Assembly (NCBI RefSeq): GCF_040436345.1
Contig: NC_133230.1
Coordinates: forward strand, 16,998,197 to 17,062,196
Origin: Pagrus major
Taxonomy: Eukaryota > Chordata > Actinopteri > Spariformes > Sparidae
Reading direction: 5' to 3'
DNA: 64,000 nucleotides
The notes below the pieces were generated by a model, which did no database searches, was not told where the DNA came from, and worked only from the letters and a program-made list of their open reading frames with translations. Each line of letters starts with the position of its first letter. Position 1 is the stretch's first letter. Below, piece by piece: positions 23,245 through 34,748 of this stretch. Made by a program: the position numbers and the translations under genes.

Positions 23245-23330
23245 ACTGTGGACTCCAGGAAGACTAGCTGGCTACTAAGGTACCAGCTAATGGGGATCCT
23301 TAATAAACAATAAACAATAAACTCATTTAA
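23245..23330. repeat. Short dispersed-repeat insertion in unit F
   Basis: A block containing CAGCTAATGGGGATCCTTAA, followed by AATAAAC repeated several times, replaces the sequence found after C-I in units A, D and G. It resembles the 3' end of a common fish repeat. It is seen only in this unit. Confidence 0.45.
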
Positions 23331-23631
23331 GTTAGTATACCTTTTTTTTTACATCAGTGGTTACAATCCAACAATAACTGAACTTTGATAGTTTACTGAT
23401 GAAAATATTGAATTTACTGAAAAGGATTGAAGTTTAAAACTGTGTATGGAAAAATGTCTGTGAGATAGTTTCAGTTTTATTCAGAATATTGTGGTTCTGC
23501 TTGATGACTCTTCTGTTCACTGGACCAGTTCTCCTCATTACAGTCTCTTCACCAACCCTCTGCACCTGCAGCAGGCCATTTTCACTTCAGTCAAACCGGA
23601 GGAGGTTTTTGTACGGCTCTGAATCACTGTG

Positions 23632-24127
23632 TGAACACTCCACCCCTGTATTCACCCATACAGAAGTAATCTCCAACATCTTCAGCCTGAACTCCACTGA
23701 TGGTCAGAGTGAATTCAGGTTCCGATCCGCTGCTGCTGAAATAACTCGGAGCACCAGAATTAATGCTTATTTTGTAAAACAGCAGTTTAGGAGGCTGTCC
23801 AGGTTTCTGCAGGTACAAACTGAGATCATCATCAACTCCTCTACTGGCTGTACAGCTCAGAGAGACTGTCTCTCCCACAGCAACAGCCTTTGATGCAGGA
23901 GACTGAGTCACAGATGGACTGGCGCCTGAGCCTGGAGGTAAAAGAAAGTTTAAATATACTTCAGAAAACTCTGAGGTATTATTGTATTTCTACAAGCATG
24001 GAAATATTAAAACACAGAGTCTAACGTATTACAATAACGGTGAAATGGTCATAAAAGAAACTTCGGACTTTTCACCTTGAAGTCCAAACAGCAGCGTGGT
24101 CAGCAGAGGAGTAAGTAACATCATCAT
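23632..24127 (-). CDS. IgL V segment V2c (leader + V exon), FR2 tryptophan replaced
   Basis: V2 family. Leader 24076-24127, V exon 23632-23931. FR2 reads LSLYLQKPGQ, where V2a and V2b read [10 protein letters not shown]: the conserved core tryptophan codon TGG has become TTG. Cysteines are kept (SLSC, YFCMG); CDR3 is GEYRGGV. RSS: nonamer GGTTTTTGT 23604-23612, 12-bp spacer, heptamer 23625-23631. The frame is open, but folding may be impaired, so function is doubtful. Confidence 0.88.
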
Positions 24128-25235
24128 TATGATTAATCTCACTGTCAGAGACTGCATACACCTTTCTCAGTGGTTCATCTTAAACTGATGTAGGTGCAGT
24201 GATGCGCAGCAGTCATTCAAAACATCACCTTCATAGTCAAACAAGTAGTTGTGTGTGGATGGAAAATGTTTGTTTCAAATCCCAAAGAAAACCATCTGTC
24301 CACTGCACATTCACACCGACAGGGTTGGCTTTGTTTCAATATTGATCTTTTACAGGACCAGACTCCATTATATTAGTTTATCTCATTTCATTTCAGTCAT
24401 ATAGTGTTGAAAATTTTTCATCAGCCATGCAGCAGGATTGATACAATAGTCGTCATGTTATAATACATCAGTTTCACTTATATCCATGGAGCTGCTGTGT
24501 TTAAAGATTCTCTATGAAACATAATATGCAGCTCAGTGTGAAACTCTTCTTTAATTATTTTATAAATTGTGGTGGTTGATATTTTGCACAATTGATTAAT
24601 GTCATTATTTAATTCAAAGCAGAAAGTGACTTGGACAAAAACATGAAAAGAACAGTCAGAAAATGAAGGTGAGACATTTCGAAAATGCACCTGACATGAA
24701 AGAAGTATTTTCCTATAATGTCGGACTCATTTTAATAAAATTGGGGTTTTTATGTGTCCTGTGTGACAGTCACTAAATTAATGTGTTACAGTTTGGGGTG
24801 CTGTTTTTTTGTAAAACTGTGATTTTGTTTGTGGAAAATGTTGAATATTTCTACATTTTAAATAAAAATGTGTCTGCATTATCTCAGCAGCTATATATGA
24901 GTGTGCTTAATGTATTCAGTTATTAGTATTAAATTAATAATTCATTAACAAAGAACATGTTGAGATGTAAATGATCAATTGACTTCCTCTTGAACTTGTA
25001 ATGAAAATAAAAGTATGTTTAAGTAAAATGTGAAACATGATTCACATTTGTTCCAATTTTTTATCTTTAAAAAATATCTTAGTGTGTGCTTGGTGAGGTT
25101 CCTGTCAGCTCTGTGTTCAGTGGTCTGTGTCAGAGTCTCGTCCTCTTCAGCAGCTGCAGTTGCTTCCTGCTGTAACAGCTCAGTGTCTCTGCAGTCTGAC
25201 TGAGGGAGGTTTTTGTACGACGACAAATCACTGTG

Positions 25236-25697
25236 TGAACACATTGCCAGTGTGGTGACTCTGACAATAATAAACTGCTGCATCTTCAGTCTGAACTCCA
25301 CTGATGGTCAAAGTGAAGTCAGAGCTTCTTCCACTGCCACTAAACCGAGCTGGTGTTCCTGATTGACGCGTTTTCGCCCATTTTATTAGGAGCTTTGGAG
25401 GCTGTCCAGATTTCTGTTGATACCAGTACATACCATCATCACCATCACTGTATCTGTGAACAGCTGGGTTGGTGTTACAGGTGAGAGTGACAGTGGATCC
25501 TGGAGCAGATGTCACTACTGGAGGCTGAGTCACAGTCACCTGACCGCTGCATCCTGCACACAAAAACAAATCATTGATTTATCAGCAGAAATAAATGAGA
25601 GAAAAGGCAGCACATCATGTCTGAAATGTTGCTGAGTGAACCAACCTGTGAAACAGCAGCAGGCCAGCGTCCAGATGAGGATGGTGATGAGAGTCAT
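25236..25697 (-). CDS. IgL V segment V1g (leader + V exon)
   Basis: V1 member with germline CDR3 three codons shorter than most (QSHHTGNV). Leader 25646-25697, V exon 25236-25553. CDR1 [12 protein letters not shown]2 KWAKTRQ; FR2 YWYQQK and both cysteines present. RSS: nonamer 25208-25216, 12-bp spacer, heptamer 25229-25235. Octamer-like ATGCAAAG at 25800-25807. The nearest J (26396) is frameshifted. Confidence 0.91.
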
Positions 25698-26356
25698 GGT
25701 GGTTGTGCTTTCTGCTGTGTTGACTGACAGATCTGAGTCCTGCAGTGTTGAACTCACAGGACTATAAACCTTCTCAGTTCACTGGAGGATCAGCTGACCA
25801 TGCAAAGCCTCCTCTCTATGGAAATGATTTCTCTGCTCTCAGCACACTGAAGGCAACGTGGGACACAAAATCAGGAGAAATACTGCTTGGATTTACACCA
25901 TCTATGATCTTAATGGAACAGAGGAAAATATTTATATTAGAAGTGCAGTTGAGGATTTAAGGATGAGTTTGTGTCCACTGTGGTTGGTATGATATGTCTG
26001 TTTGTCTGCCTTTCATTTACTTACAGGGTTTAAAGTAGACATATAATATATTTAATTTCTGTTTAATATGAGTTATCAGTAAATGGTGATTATTAAAAAA
26101 GCATCATGTTCATTTAAGTATGTACGAATTGATATAAAATTATGAAAAAATGACTTTGTTACAAGGAGACTGTGATCGTTTCTCTGTCAGGAGTAGAAAA
26201 GTCAAGCAAAATGAAAGAAATCATTCGTATTCATTCAATGTTTTCAATCCATGACGTTGGAAAATCTCTATAGATTCAAGAAATATAAATATTTTTGTGT
26301 TATTATTAAAAGCAGAGAGTGTTTTCAGTGGATAGATGCTTGTTCATAGTGCAGGA

Positions 26357-26434
26357 GGTTTTTGTACGGCCACTTAATGAGTTTGTATCACTGTGGATCA
26401 CTTTTGGTGGAGGAACCCAAACTCATCGTTGACT
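26357..26434 (+). pseudogene. IgL J segment of unit G, frameshifted
   Basis: The RSS is intact: nonamer 26357-26365, 23-bp spacer, heptamer 26389-26395. The J (26396-26434) is 39 nt instead of 38: GGAACCCAAACTC has one extra C relative to the other five J segments. With the FGGG motif in frame, the J then reads TQTHR and a TGA stop before the donor. A V joined here in the FGGG frame could not splice in frame to C-I. Confidence 0.85.
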
Positions 26435-26888
26435 GTAAGTACCAGAGATTTTTATTTTATACAACAAATGGCAAATATAACTTTTATCAAGTATTGATTG
26501 AGATTCTGATCAAGTGAGGTGTTTGGATGTTGTTGATAATTATTATTATTTCATGAAGTTGATCAAAATCTGAGAGAAAACTTGGCAGACGTAATTGCGT
26601 ACCATTTAATTTTACAAGGCACAAAATAACTCTCCTCTTTTTTAATTTTCTGTTCTTTATGATCAGTTTGAATTGTTCTTTGCTTAAAAATGTTTAATAT
26701 CAACCTCAAAGTAAAACCTCTAATGCTCAAGACACAACTTCAATAGTTTAATTTTATTGCGATGTTTTTATTCTGAACATTTAAACAGGTTTTAGATGTA
26801 AAAAGCTGATTTTAAACAAATAGTATTTTATCAGTAAATGCAGCTTATCTTTGTGTTCATGCTTCATTCATTTTACATGTGGTTAAAA

Positions 26889-26908
26889 GGAAGTGAAAGA
26901 GACAGATG
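26889..26908 (+). promoter_or_regulatory. Candidate intronic enhancer core, unit G
   Basis: GGAAGTGAAA at 26889-26898 and E-box CAGATG at 26903-26908, about 350 bp before C-I. It is kept even though the J of this unit is broken. Confidence 0.6.
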
Positions 26909-27254
26909 ACAAAGGTTTGAACTGTGTTCACATGAGTGTTTCAGCTCTGTCAGTTTCAACAGAAGAAAATCATCACAGGGATGAGTTATTCACTGACACA
27001 CATTATGAAACACACATGAAGATGTCGTCAATAATCATCATCAGTGAACCTTTTTAGTTGCATTTAAACTTGAATCATGTGTCTGATGGTCTGATACTGA
27101 GTGATTTTATGAGAGCAACAGCAGCACAACTTATTCTGTTTGATCTGATCAAATATAAGAAGTGATCAGTTTGTCATGTGTCTTTATTACCAAGCCTTCA
27201 CTCTCATGACTTTGTCTTTTCTCCCCCCTCTCCTCCCCCCTCTCTCTCCTCCAG

Positions 27255-27577
27255 TGGGTGTGGTGCGGCCCACCCTGACCGTCCTCCCCCCCTCCAGAAA
27301 GGAGCTGGAGCAGGACAGTGCCACACTGGTGTGTCTGTCCAGCGGGGGCTTCCCCTCCACCTGGAGGCTGGGCTGGAAGGTGGGGGGCAGCAGCAGCTCC
27401 TCAGGGGTGTCTCACAGCCCGGAGGTCCTGGGGACGGACGGCCACTACAGCTGGAGCAGCACCCTGAGCCTCTCTGCAGACCAGTGGAGGAAGGCGGGCT
27501 CAGTGAGCTGTGAGGCCAGTCTGAATGGACAGAGCCCTGTCACTCAAAGCCTGGAGCCTGAGCGCTGCTCAGAGTAG
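27255..27577 (+). CDS. IgL constant exon C-I, unit G
   Basis: Intact C-I constant domain with the usual landmarks; differs by SHSPEVL for SHSSEVL. Stop TAG at 27575-27577, AATAAA at 27825-27830. Its own J is frameshifted, so expression would need a J from another unit, or it may be silent. Confidence 0.94.
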
Positions 27578-28404
27578 AGTTTCAGCAACACTTCCTGTCT
27601 GGAGATGATGCTGCTGCTTTGATAGAGATCTTGATGAAGCTACAGGTCTCCTCTGTTCACATGTTTCTGCAAGTTTCACAGCTCTCTGCTCAGTGTTTCA
27701 GTCTGCATGTTGCTGTCTAATACAGATCTTCTGCATATTCTTCTTTATGTTCTTTACTTTTCGAATCCTGCTGAATATCATCAGTTGATCTCAAAGAGAA
27801 ACTTTGAACATTAACTCATCATTTAATAAAATTGTGGATTATAAAGAGTCAGTGTCTTTGTTTTTCTTTTGTTATATATTCATCATGAAAAATATCTTCT
27901 TGATCATCTCAGCATCATAACTGATGTTATATACATGATAGAATAGGAGATGGTTGTAGTTTGTGACATCTGAATATAAAATCTCACATTTTGAACATGG
28001 AATCATTTTAGTTAATACAATAAAGTGTAATAATCTGTAATATTTGTTCCTGCTTTGGACTGTTTTAGTTTTAGACTGTTTAGTGCATCTATTAACAGAG
28101 ACACTGTTATATGTAATTTCTTTTTATATCAGTGGCTATAGTCCAACAATAACTTCAATTTCCCAGTTTACTGATAAAAATATTGAATTTACTGAAATGG
28201 ACTGAAGTTTAAACCGTGTATGGAAAAATGTCTGAGTTTGTTTCAGTTTTATTCAGAATCATTGTGGTTCTGCTTGATGACTCTTGTGTTCACTGGACCA
28301 GTTCTCCTCATCACAGTCTCTTCACCAACCCTCTGCACCTGCAGCAGACCGTTTTCACTTCAGTCAAACTTGAGGAGGTTTTTGTACGGCTCTGAATCAC
28401 TGTG

Positions 28405-28842
28405 TGAACACTCCACCCGTGTGTACGCCCATACAGAAGTAATCTCCAACATCTTCAGCCTGAACTCCACTGATGGTCAGAGTGTAGTCAGAGCCAGATC
28501 TACTGCCACTGAATCTAGACGGAGTTCCAGAGTTTAGAGTTGATACCTGATATATAAGAAGTCTGGGAGCCTGTCCAGGTTTCTGAAGGTACCAACTGAG
28601 ATCAGAACCAATATCTGAACTCCCTGTGGCGCTGATGGTCACAGTCCCTCCGAGACTAACAGACTTGGATTTGTCAGCCTGAGTCAGAAACTTGTTGGCA
28701 GAAGACTCTGAAATGAGAAATGACAAAGTTAAACAAAAGTAAACGTGGAGAGAACTGACTGGATTTGCACCAAACATTTTCAAAATCTCTCACCCTGACT
28801 CAGAAAACCCAACATGACAATCAGAGTTATTGGCGACATCAT
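28405..28842 (-). CDS. IgL V segment V3b (leader + V exon), FR1 cysteine absent
   Basis: Second V3 member and the last Ig element. Leader 28794-28842 ([16 protein letters not shown]), V exon 28405-28707. FR1 reads [11 protein letters not shown], again lacking the cysteine, as in V3a. FR2 [15 protein letters not shown] and FR3 YFCMG are normal; CDR3 VHTGGV. RSS: nonamer 28377-28385, 12-bp spacer, heptamer 28398-28404. ATGCAAAC at 28938-28945 is octamer-like. Frame open. Confidence 0.88.
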
Positions 28843-28999
28843 GCTGACGCAGTTTTCAGTGTGAGAGCATGAAAACAGTTCAGACTTCTCTGTGTCATAA
28901 GATTTTAAACTCTTGGGTGCAGCGGTGCATTAAAATCATGCAAACGACTTTCAAGAAGGCAAACTCACACCTGTCCATGTGAAACAGAAAAAGCAGCGG

Positions 29000-29702
29000 T
29001 GGAATGACAGTTCCCCATGTTGAGGATTATTCAGCCGTTCAAAATTTTGACTATGCTCTCATTTAGTTTTCTTCCCTTAACCTTTTGACCTCTTCATAAT
29101 CTCACGTCTTTGTTCTGAGTAACAGTTCTATATCACCCCCTGGTGGCAGACTGGATTAACACTGAACTCACTATGAAATGACAATTATAAAATGATTTTG
29201 AATTTCTTTTTTTAATGTAATTAGTCATTTGTCATTCATATCATCCAGATTCAGTTGTTGTTCTCAGGATAATACAAATAAAATCAAGTCAGAGCTTAAG
29301 ATCTTGGCCGGTGGTCACATTCTTAAGCTTTAACTTAAAAAAAACAAAAAACAATTACAAATCAGAAGAAAATGGTATCTGAACAATTTGGTAAGATAAT
29401 TTCATGTGAATTAATAGTCCAACTCTCTCCTCTGTCTCAAGCCATAGAAAACAAGTAGTTATGCAGGTCATGGTTGGGTCCCAGTGTTTCTGTGTCTCAT
29501 GGCAACCACTGTCTGTCTTCACAGGTGAACACAAAGTCTGACTGTGTGACTCCAAATGCCAAGAATTCAGGTAATCATGATAATTAAACTATGCATTTGC
29601 ATGACTGTTTGTATGTTTATGTCTATTTCAACCACTTATGTTCATTCTGGCAAACACAAAATGTAACAATAACGCTGATTCATGCGATCTTTAACATGGC
29701 AG
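29000..29702. other. IgL array edge, no gene seen
   Basis: No Ig motif beyond about 28,950. A sequence ending AATTCAG/GTAATC near 29,568 could be the end of a 5' UTR exon of the next gene, but nothing independent supports it. Confidence 0.4.
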
Positions 29703-29718
29703 TTCTGTGGTTGATCAG

Positions 29719-31578
<1,860 letters not shown>

Positions 31579-31579
31579 G

Positions 31580-32400
31580 GTTCACTAACAGCATGTGTTC
31601 TTTATTTGCTAATACTATATGCAAATTAGAATTATCATTATTATTATTATTATTGTTATCTTTTTTTCATGATCAAATGCATTTGTTTTGTGTCTGTATC
31701 GTGTGTATGTACAGGACTAAGATTGCCTTCTGAGAACCAAGAATCAAGACCTACAACTTGTAAAATGAATCAAATAGAAAAGTTGCTTATCTTTCAAACT
31801 TTGATTTCACTTTTTATATACTCACTAGTCATAAACTCCCTAGTGGGTCAACTCAGAAGTCCTTGTGGAACACCTGATACACCACTTGAGGTACATTAGC
31901 CTCATTGTCATTTTATGGCTTTTATTATATTGTTTATTTTTTACTATTATTATTGTTTATTGTTATATTGAACTGTCCTTTGGCTGCTGTAATGCACAAA
32001 TTTCCCTGTCTGCAGGACCAATAAAGCAATAATGATTCTGAACAATGTATTCACAGATGTAGATTTATTAATGCTAGACTACTGTTCTTAACCTTCAGAA
32101 ATAATAAAGTTAACAAACTTTATGAAAACAGTACATTTATAAAAACCAAACCAGCCTTGGATATTGACATAATTATATATATGTTGACCTTATTTATTTT
32201 TTTGTTTCATCATATTGTTTTTTTTTTGCTTAATGCTCAGCACTGTAATGTGTACTGTTTGTACTATGCCAACTGGATATTGCAGCGACCAGATTTTGAT
32301 GAAATTATGAAGTTATATAGTTTGTAAAAATCGACGGGCAAACAATGAAATTGAAATTGGCAGTTTCAATAAACACAGGTGGCTGCGGACGAGAAAAAAA
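31580..32400 (+). other. 3' flank of C21orf58 homologue, repeat-like tail
   Basis: AT-rich sequence with an (ATT)n run near 31,635. A possible AATAAA lies at 32020-32025, preceded by GCTGCTGTAATGCACAAATT, which resembles 3' tails of fish LINEs. It could be the gene's 3' UTR, a LINE tail, or both. Confidence 0.4.
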
Positions 32401-32410
32401 AAAAAACTGA

Positions 32411-32483
32411 CGCCCGAACAGGGACTTGAACCCTGGACCCTCAGATTAAAAGTCTGATGCTCTACCGACTGAGCTATCCGGGC
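32411..32483 (-). tRNA. tRNA-Lys (anticodon TTT)
   Basis: A 73-nt cloverleaf without intron. Acceptor stem GCCCGGA pairs with TTCGGGC (one G-T pair), discriminator G. A box TAGCTCAGTCGG and B box GGTTCAAGTCC are internal promoter elements. The anticodon stem TCAGA/TCTGA encloses loop CTTTTAA with anticodon TTT. A run of 13 T on the transcribed strand (32394-32406) is a strong Pol III terminator. CCA is not encoded, as usual in eukaryotes. Confidence 0.96.
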
Positions 32484-32499
32484 CCTGCTGCTGTGGCTA

Positions 32500-34740
32500 T
32501 CTGTGTTCAATATTGAAGGTAAATAACTTTAGATACGATTGACAATAAAAAATAAAATATAGAGAGCAGCCTCAAAACAAAAACATCCTGAAGTGTTGAC
32601 CTAAATAGAGTACGGTATCCATAAATCTACAGGGACGGTACAGGCTGCTTCTTGAGCAGCTTGTGTGTTACAGGCGCCACCTTGTGGTGTTCAGAAGATG
32701 ATGCATTGTGGTACCACACTTGTAAATAAGATATTCATTTATCTTTTAATTTAACAGACAGTTTCACTTGAAATGCTTAGTAGTTTTGGACGTGTAGAGG
32801 TGGAGGAATGTAACTAATTACATTTACTCAAGTGAAATTTTGAGGCACTTGTACTTTCCATTTTCTGCTATAATGTACAGCCCTGTAGATTTTTTTGGGC
32901 AATCAGATTAAAAAATCCAAGTATATGCATACATGTAAATATATGTATAATTTACCTTTTACTTATTTTTTTTTATGCTTAAGTACATTTAATATTAGAT
33001 ACTATGCCTATGGGTAACTTTCACTTTCATCAAAGTCATATTTTAACACAATATCTTTACTTTTACTCAAGTATGACTTTTGGGTACTTTTTACACTTTC
33101 TGTTTATCATGAATTAATTGACACCTTGCAGCCAATCAGAACAGAGTATTAACCCAGACCATGGTATAAAGTTTGCCAAGTCACTACCCATGTCATTTTG
33201 TCATTTTGTCATGTTAGTCTGTAGAGTCTACACACAAAATAATTGCCTTGTCTTTAATGAATGAATTTACAGCTGTACAAAATGGTATTTTACAAGATCT
33301 ATAATACACAACAACATTAAAACCCAACGATGGTCACTTAAACTTACGTTACCGCACTGAATCACTGCATCCTGAACCATATTATCAGTCCACAACAGAA
33401 AACACAACCTTGATTCATAGCTTTCAATCATCATGGCACGTCCCTTTTGATAAATAAAATAATTACAATTTATTTATATGAAAACATACAAACAAGTGAC
33501 ACCCTCTGCGTTAACAGATAATTAAAGTGCATAATTCTTCTCTTAAAGAATTGAGGCTTGGTGACAGGGAACAGGAGAGTCATGCTGTGGTTGAGCAGAA
33601 GTAGACGATGGTCACTATGCAGGATAAATTACAACTCTTTAGAAGATGTGTATGGTTGATGATCATGCACTTGTGCTTGAGGGCTTTTTGTATGGCACAG
33701 AAGTCAATATAACATGCTTAAAAACAGCCTTGTGTGTTTGTTGCACCCTGTTGACAAATAATGACTGGTGAACAACAAAGACAAGGGTTAAATCAGATTA
33801 ATATTTGCTTGCAAACAGCATCTCTGGTTACACATCAGAAAATCTTGGCCCTTGTAATTAAATTTGATTAATTTAATTTTCTGGGTGTTTGCTGTGAAAA
33901 ATCCTGATAACATTTATTTACACGGTACACGTGTGTGTGCAGACTACCAGTATACGCCGTACAATTATCTTTTAACAAGCGTCTACCTGCGCAAAAAGTC
34001 AGATGTAGATTTTAGAAAGTTCACATGAAAAATCTAAAATATGAGGAGTAAATTATATTATTAAAAAACGTCAAGCGATACCGTTGAATGGTGAGTTTGA
34101 TACAATTTGAGGCCTTTCTATGTTTTGCTAAGAGGAAGAATGCAAGCTGAAATACAGAGCACAGGGTAGGATACATGGCCTCCTGCTAACAGAGGAGATA
34201 CACATAATGAAAGTCAGTGTGTTACCAGTGTCTTTCTGAACACATTTTGGTGAGAGATGCCATACATTCTTCAAATTGCACTTTTTAATAGTGCAAATAA
34301 ATAGCACAATAAGGATTATTGTGATCACGTATTTTTGGGCAAACTGTTTCATTGTTTTTTTTACAGTGACAAAGTGCCAAGAATGCTCCCATTGTTCTAC
34401 AACATCACAGCAACACATGCACTTTCATTATGCAATCTTTTGATATTAAAAACAAGAGTGTAGTGTATTCTGATGGTGTCAGTGGCTATTAGAAATAACT
34501 TGATCCTATAGGTCCTCTTTTGATACACAAATCCAGATATATACCCTGTTTGCCTGTTTAGGCATATAGTATCTTTGATGAAATTGATGGTGGCATCAGT
34601 CCTCGACCTGTCCAGATGATTCCACAAGTTAAGTGTTTATAGGGACTGCACATATCCATCTTCATCTGTGGTCAGTCCTGGAAAAAAGTCTGGTCATGAA
34701 CGATGATGTGTGGAGGATGGGACGCTGACACTTATTCAGC
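32500..34740. other. Intergenic, includes likely atg9a 3' UTR
   Basis: No coding feature seen. The part nearest 34,740 should be the 3' UTR of atg9a on the minus strand. A minus-strand AATAAA near 33,910 is a possible poly(A) signal but unproven. It holds one dispersed repeat copy (32,795-33,115). Confidence 0.4.
32795..33115. repeat. Dispersed fish repeat, AAGTACATTTACTCAA type
   Basis: Begins with TAACTAATTACATTTACTCA and ends with TTTACTCAAGTATGACTTTT and GGGTACTTTTTAC. It has the same start, middle (ATTTAATATTAGATACT) and end as the copy at 43,385-43,860. I recognise it as a widespread teleost repeat. Confidence 0.6.
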
Positions 34741-34748
34741 TGGGTTGG

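Noticed and set aside
32313-32510. Minus-strand 65-codon frame
   Set aside because: It overlaps the tRNA-Lys gene and owes its length to it.
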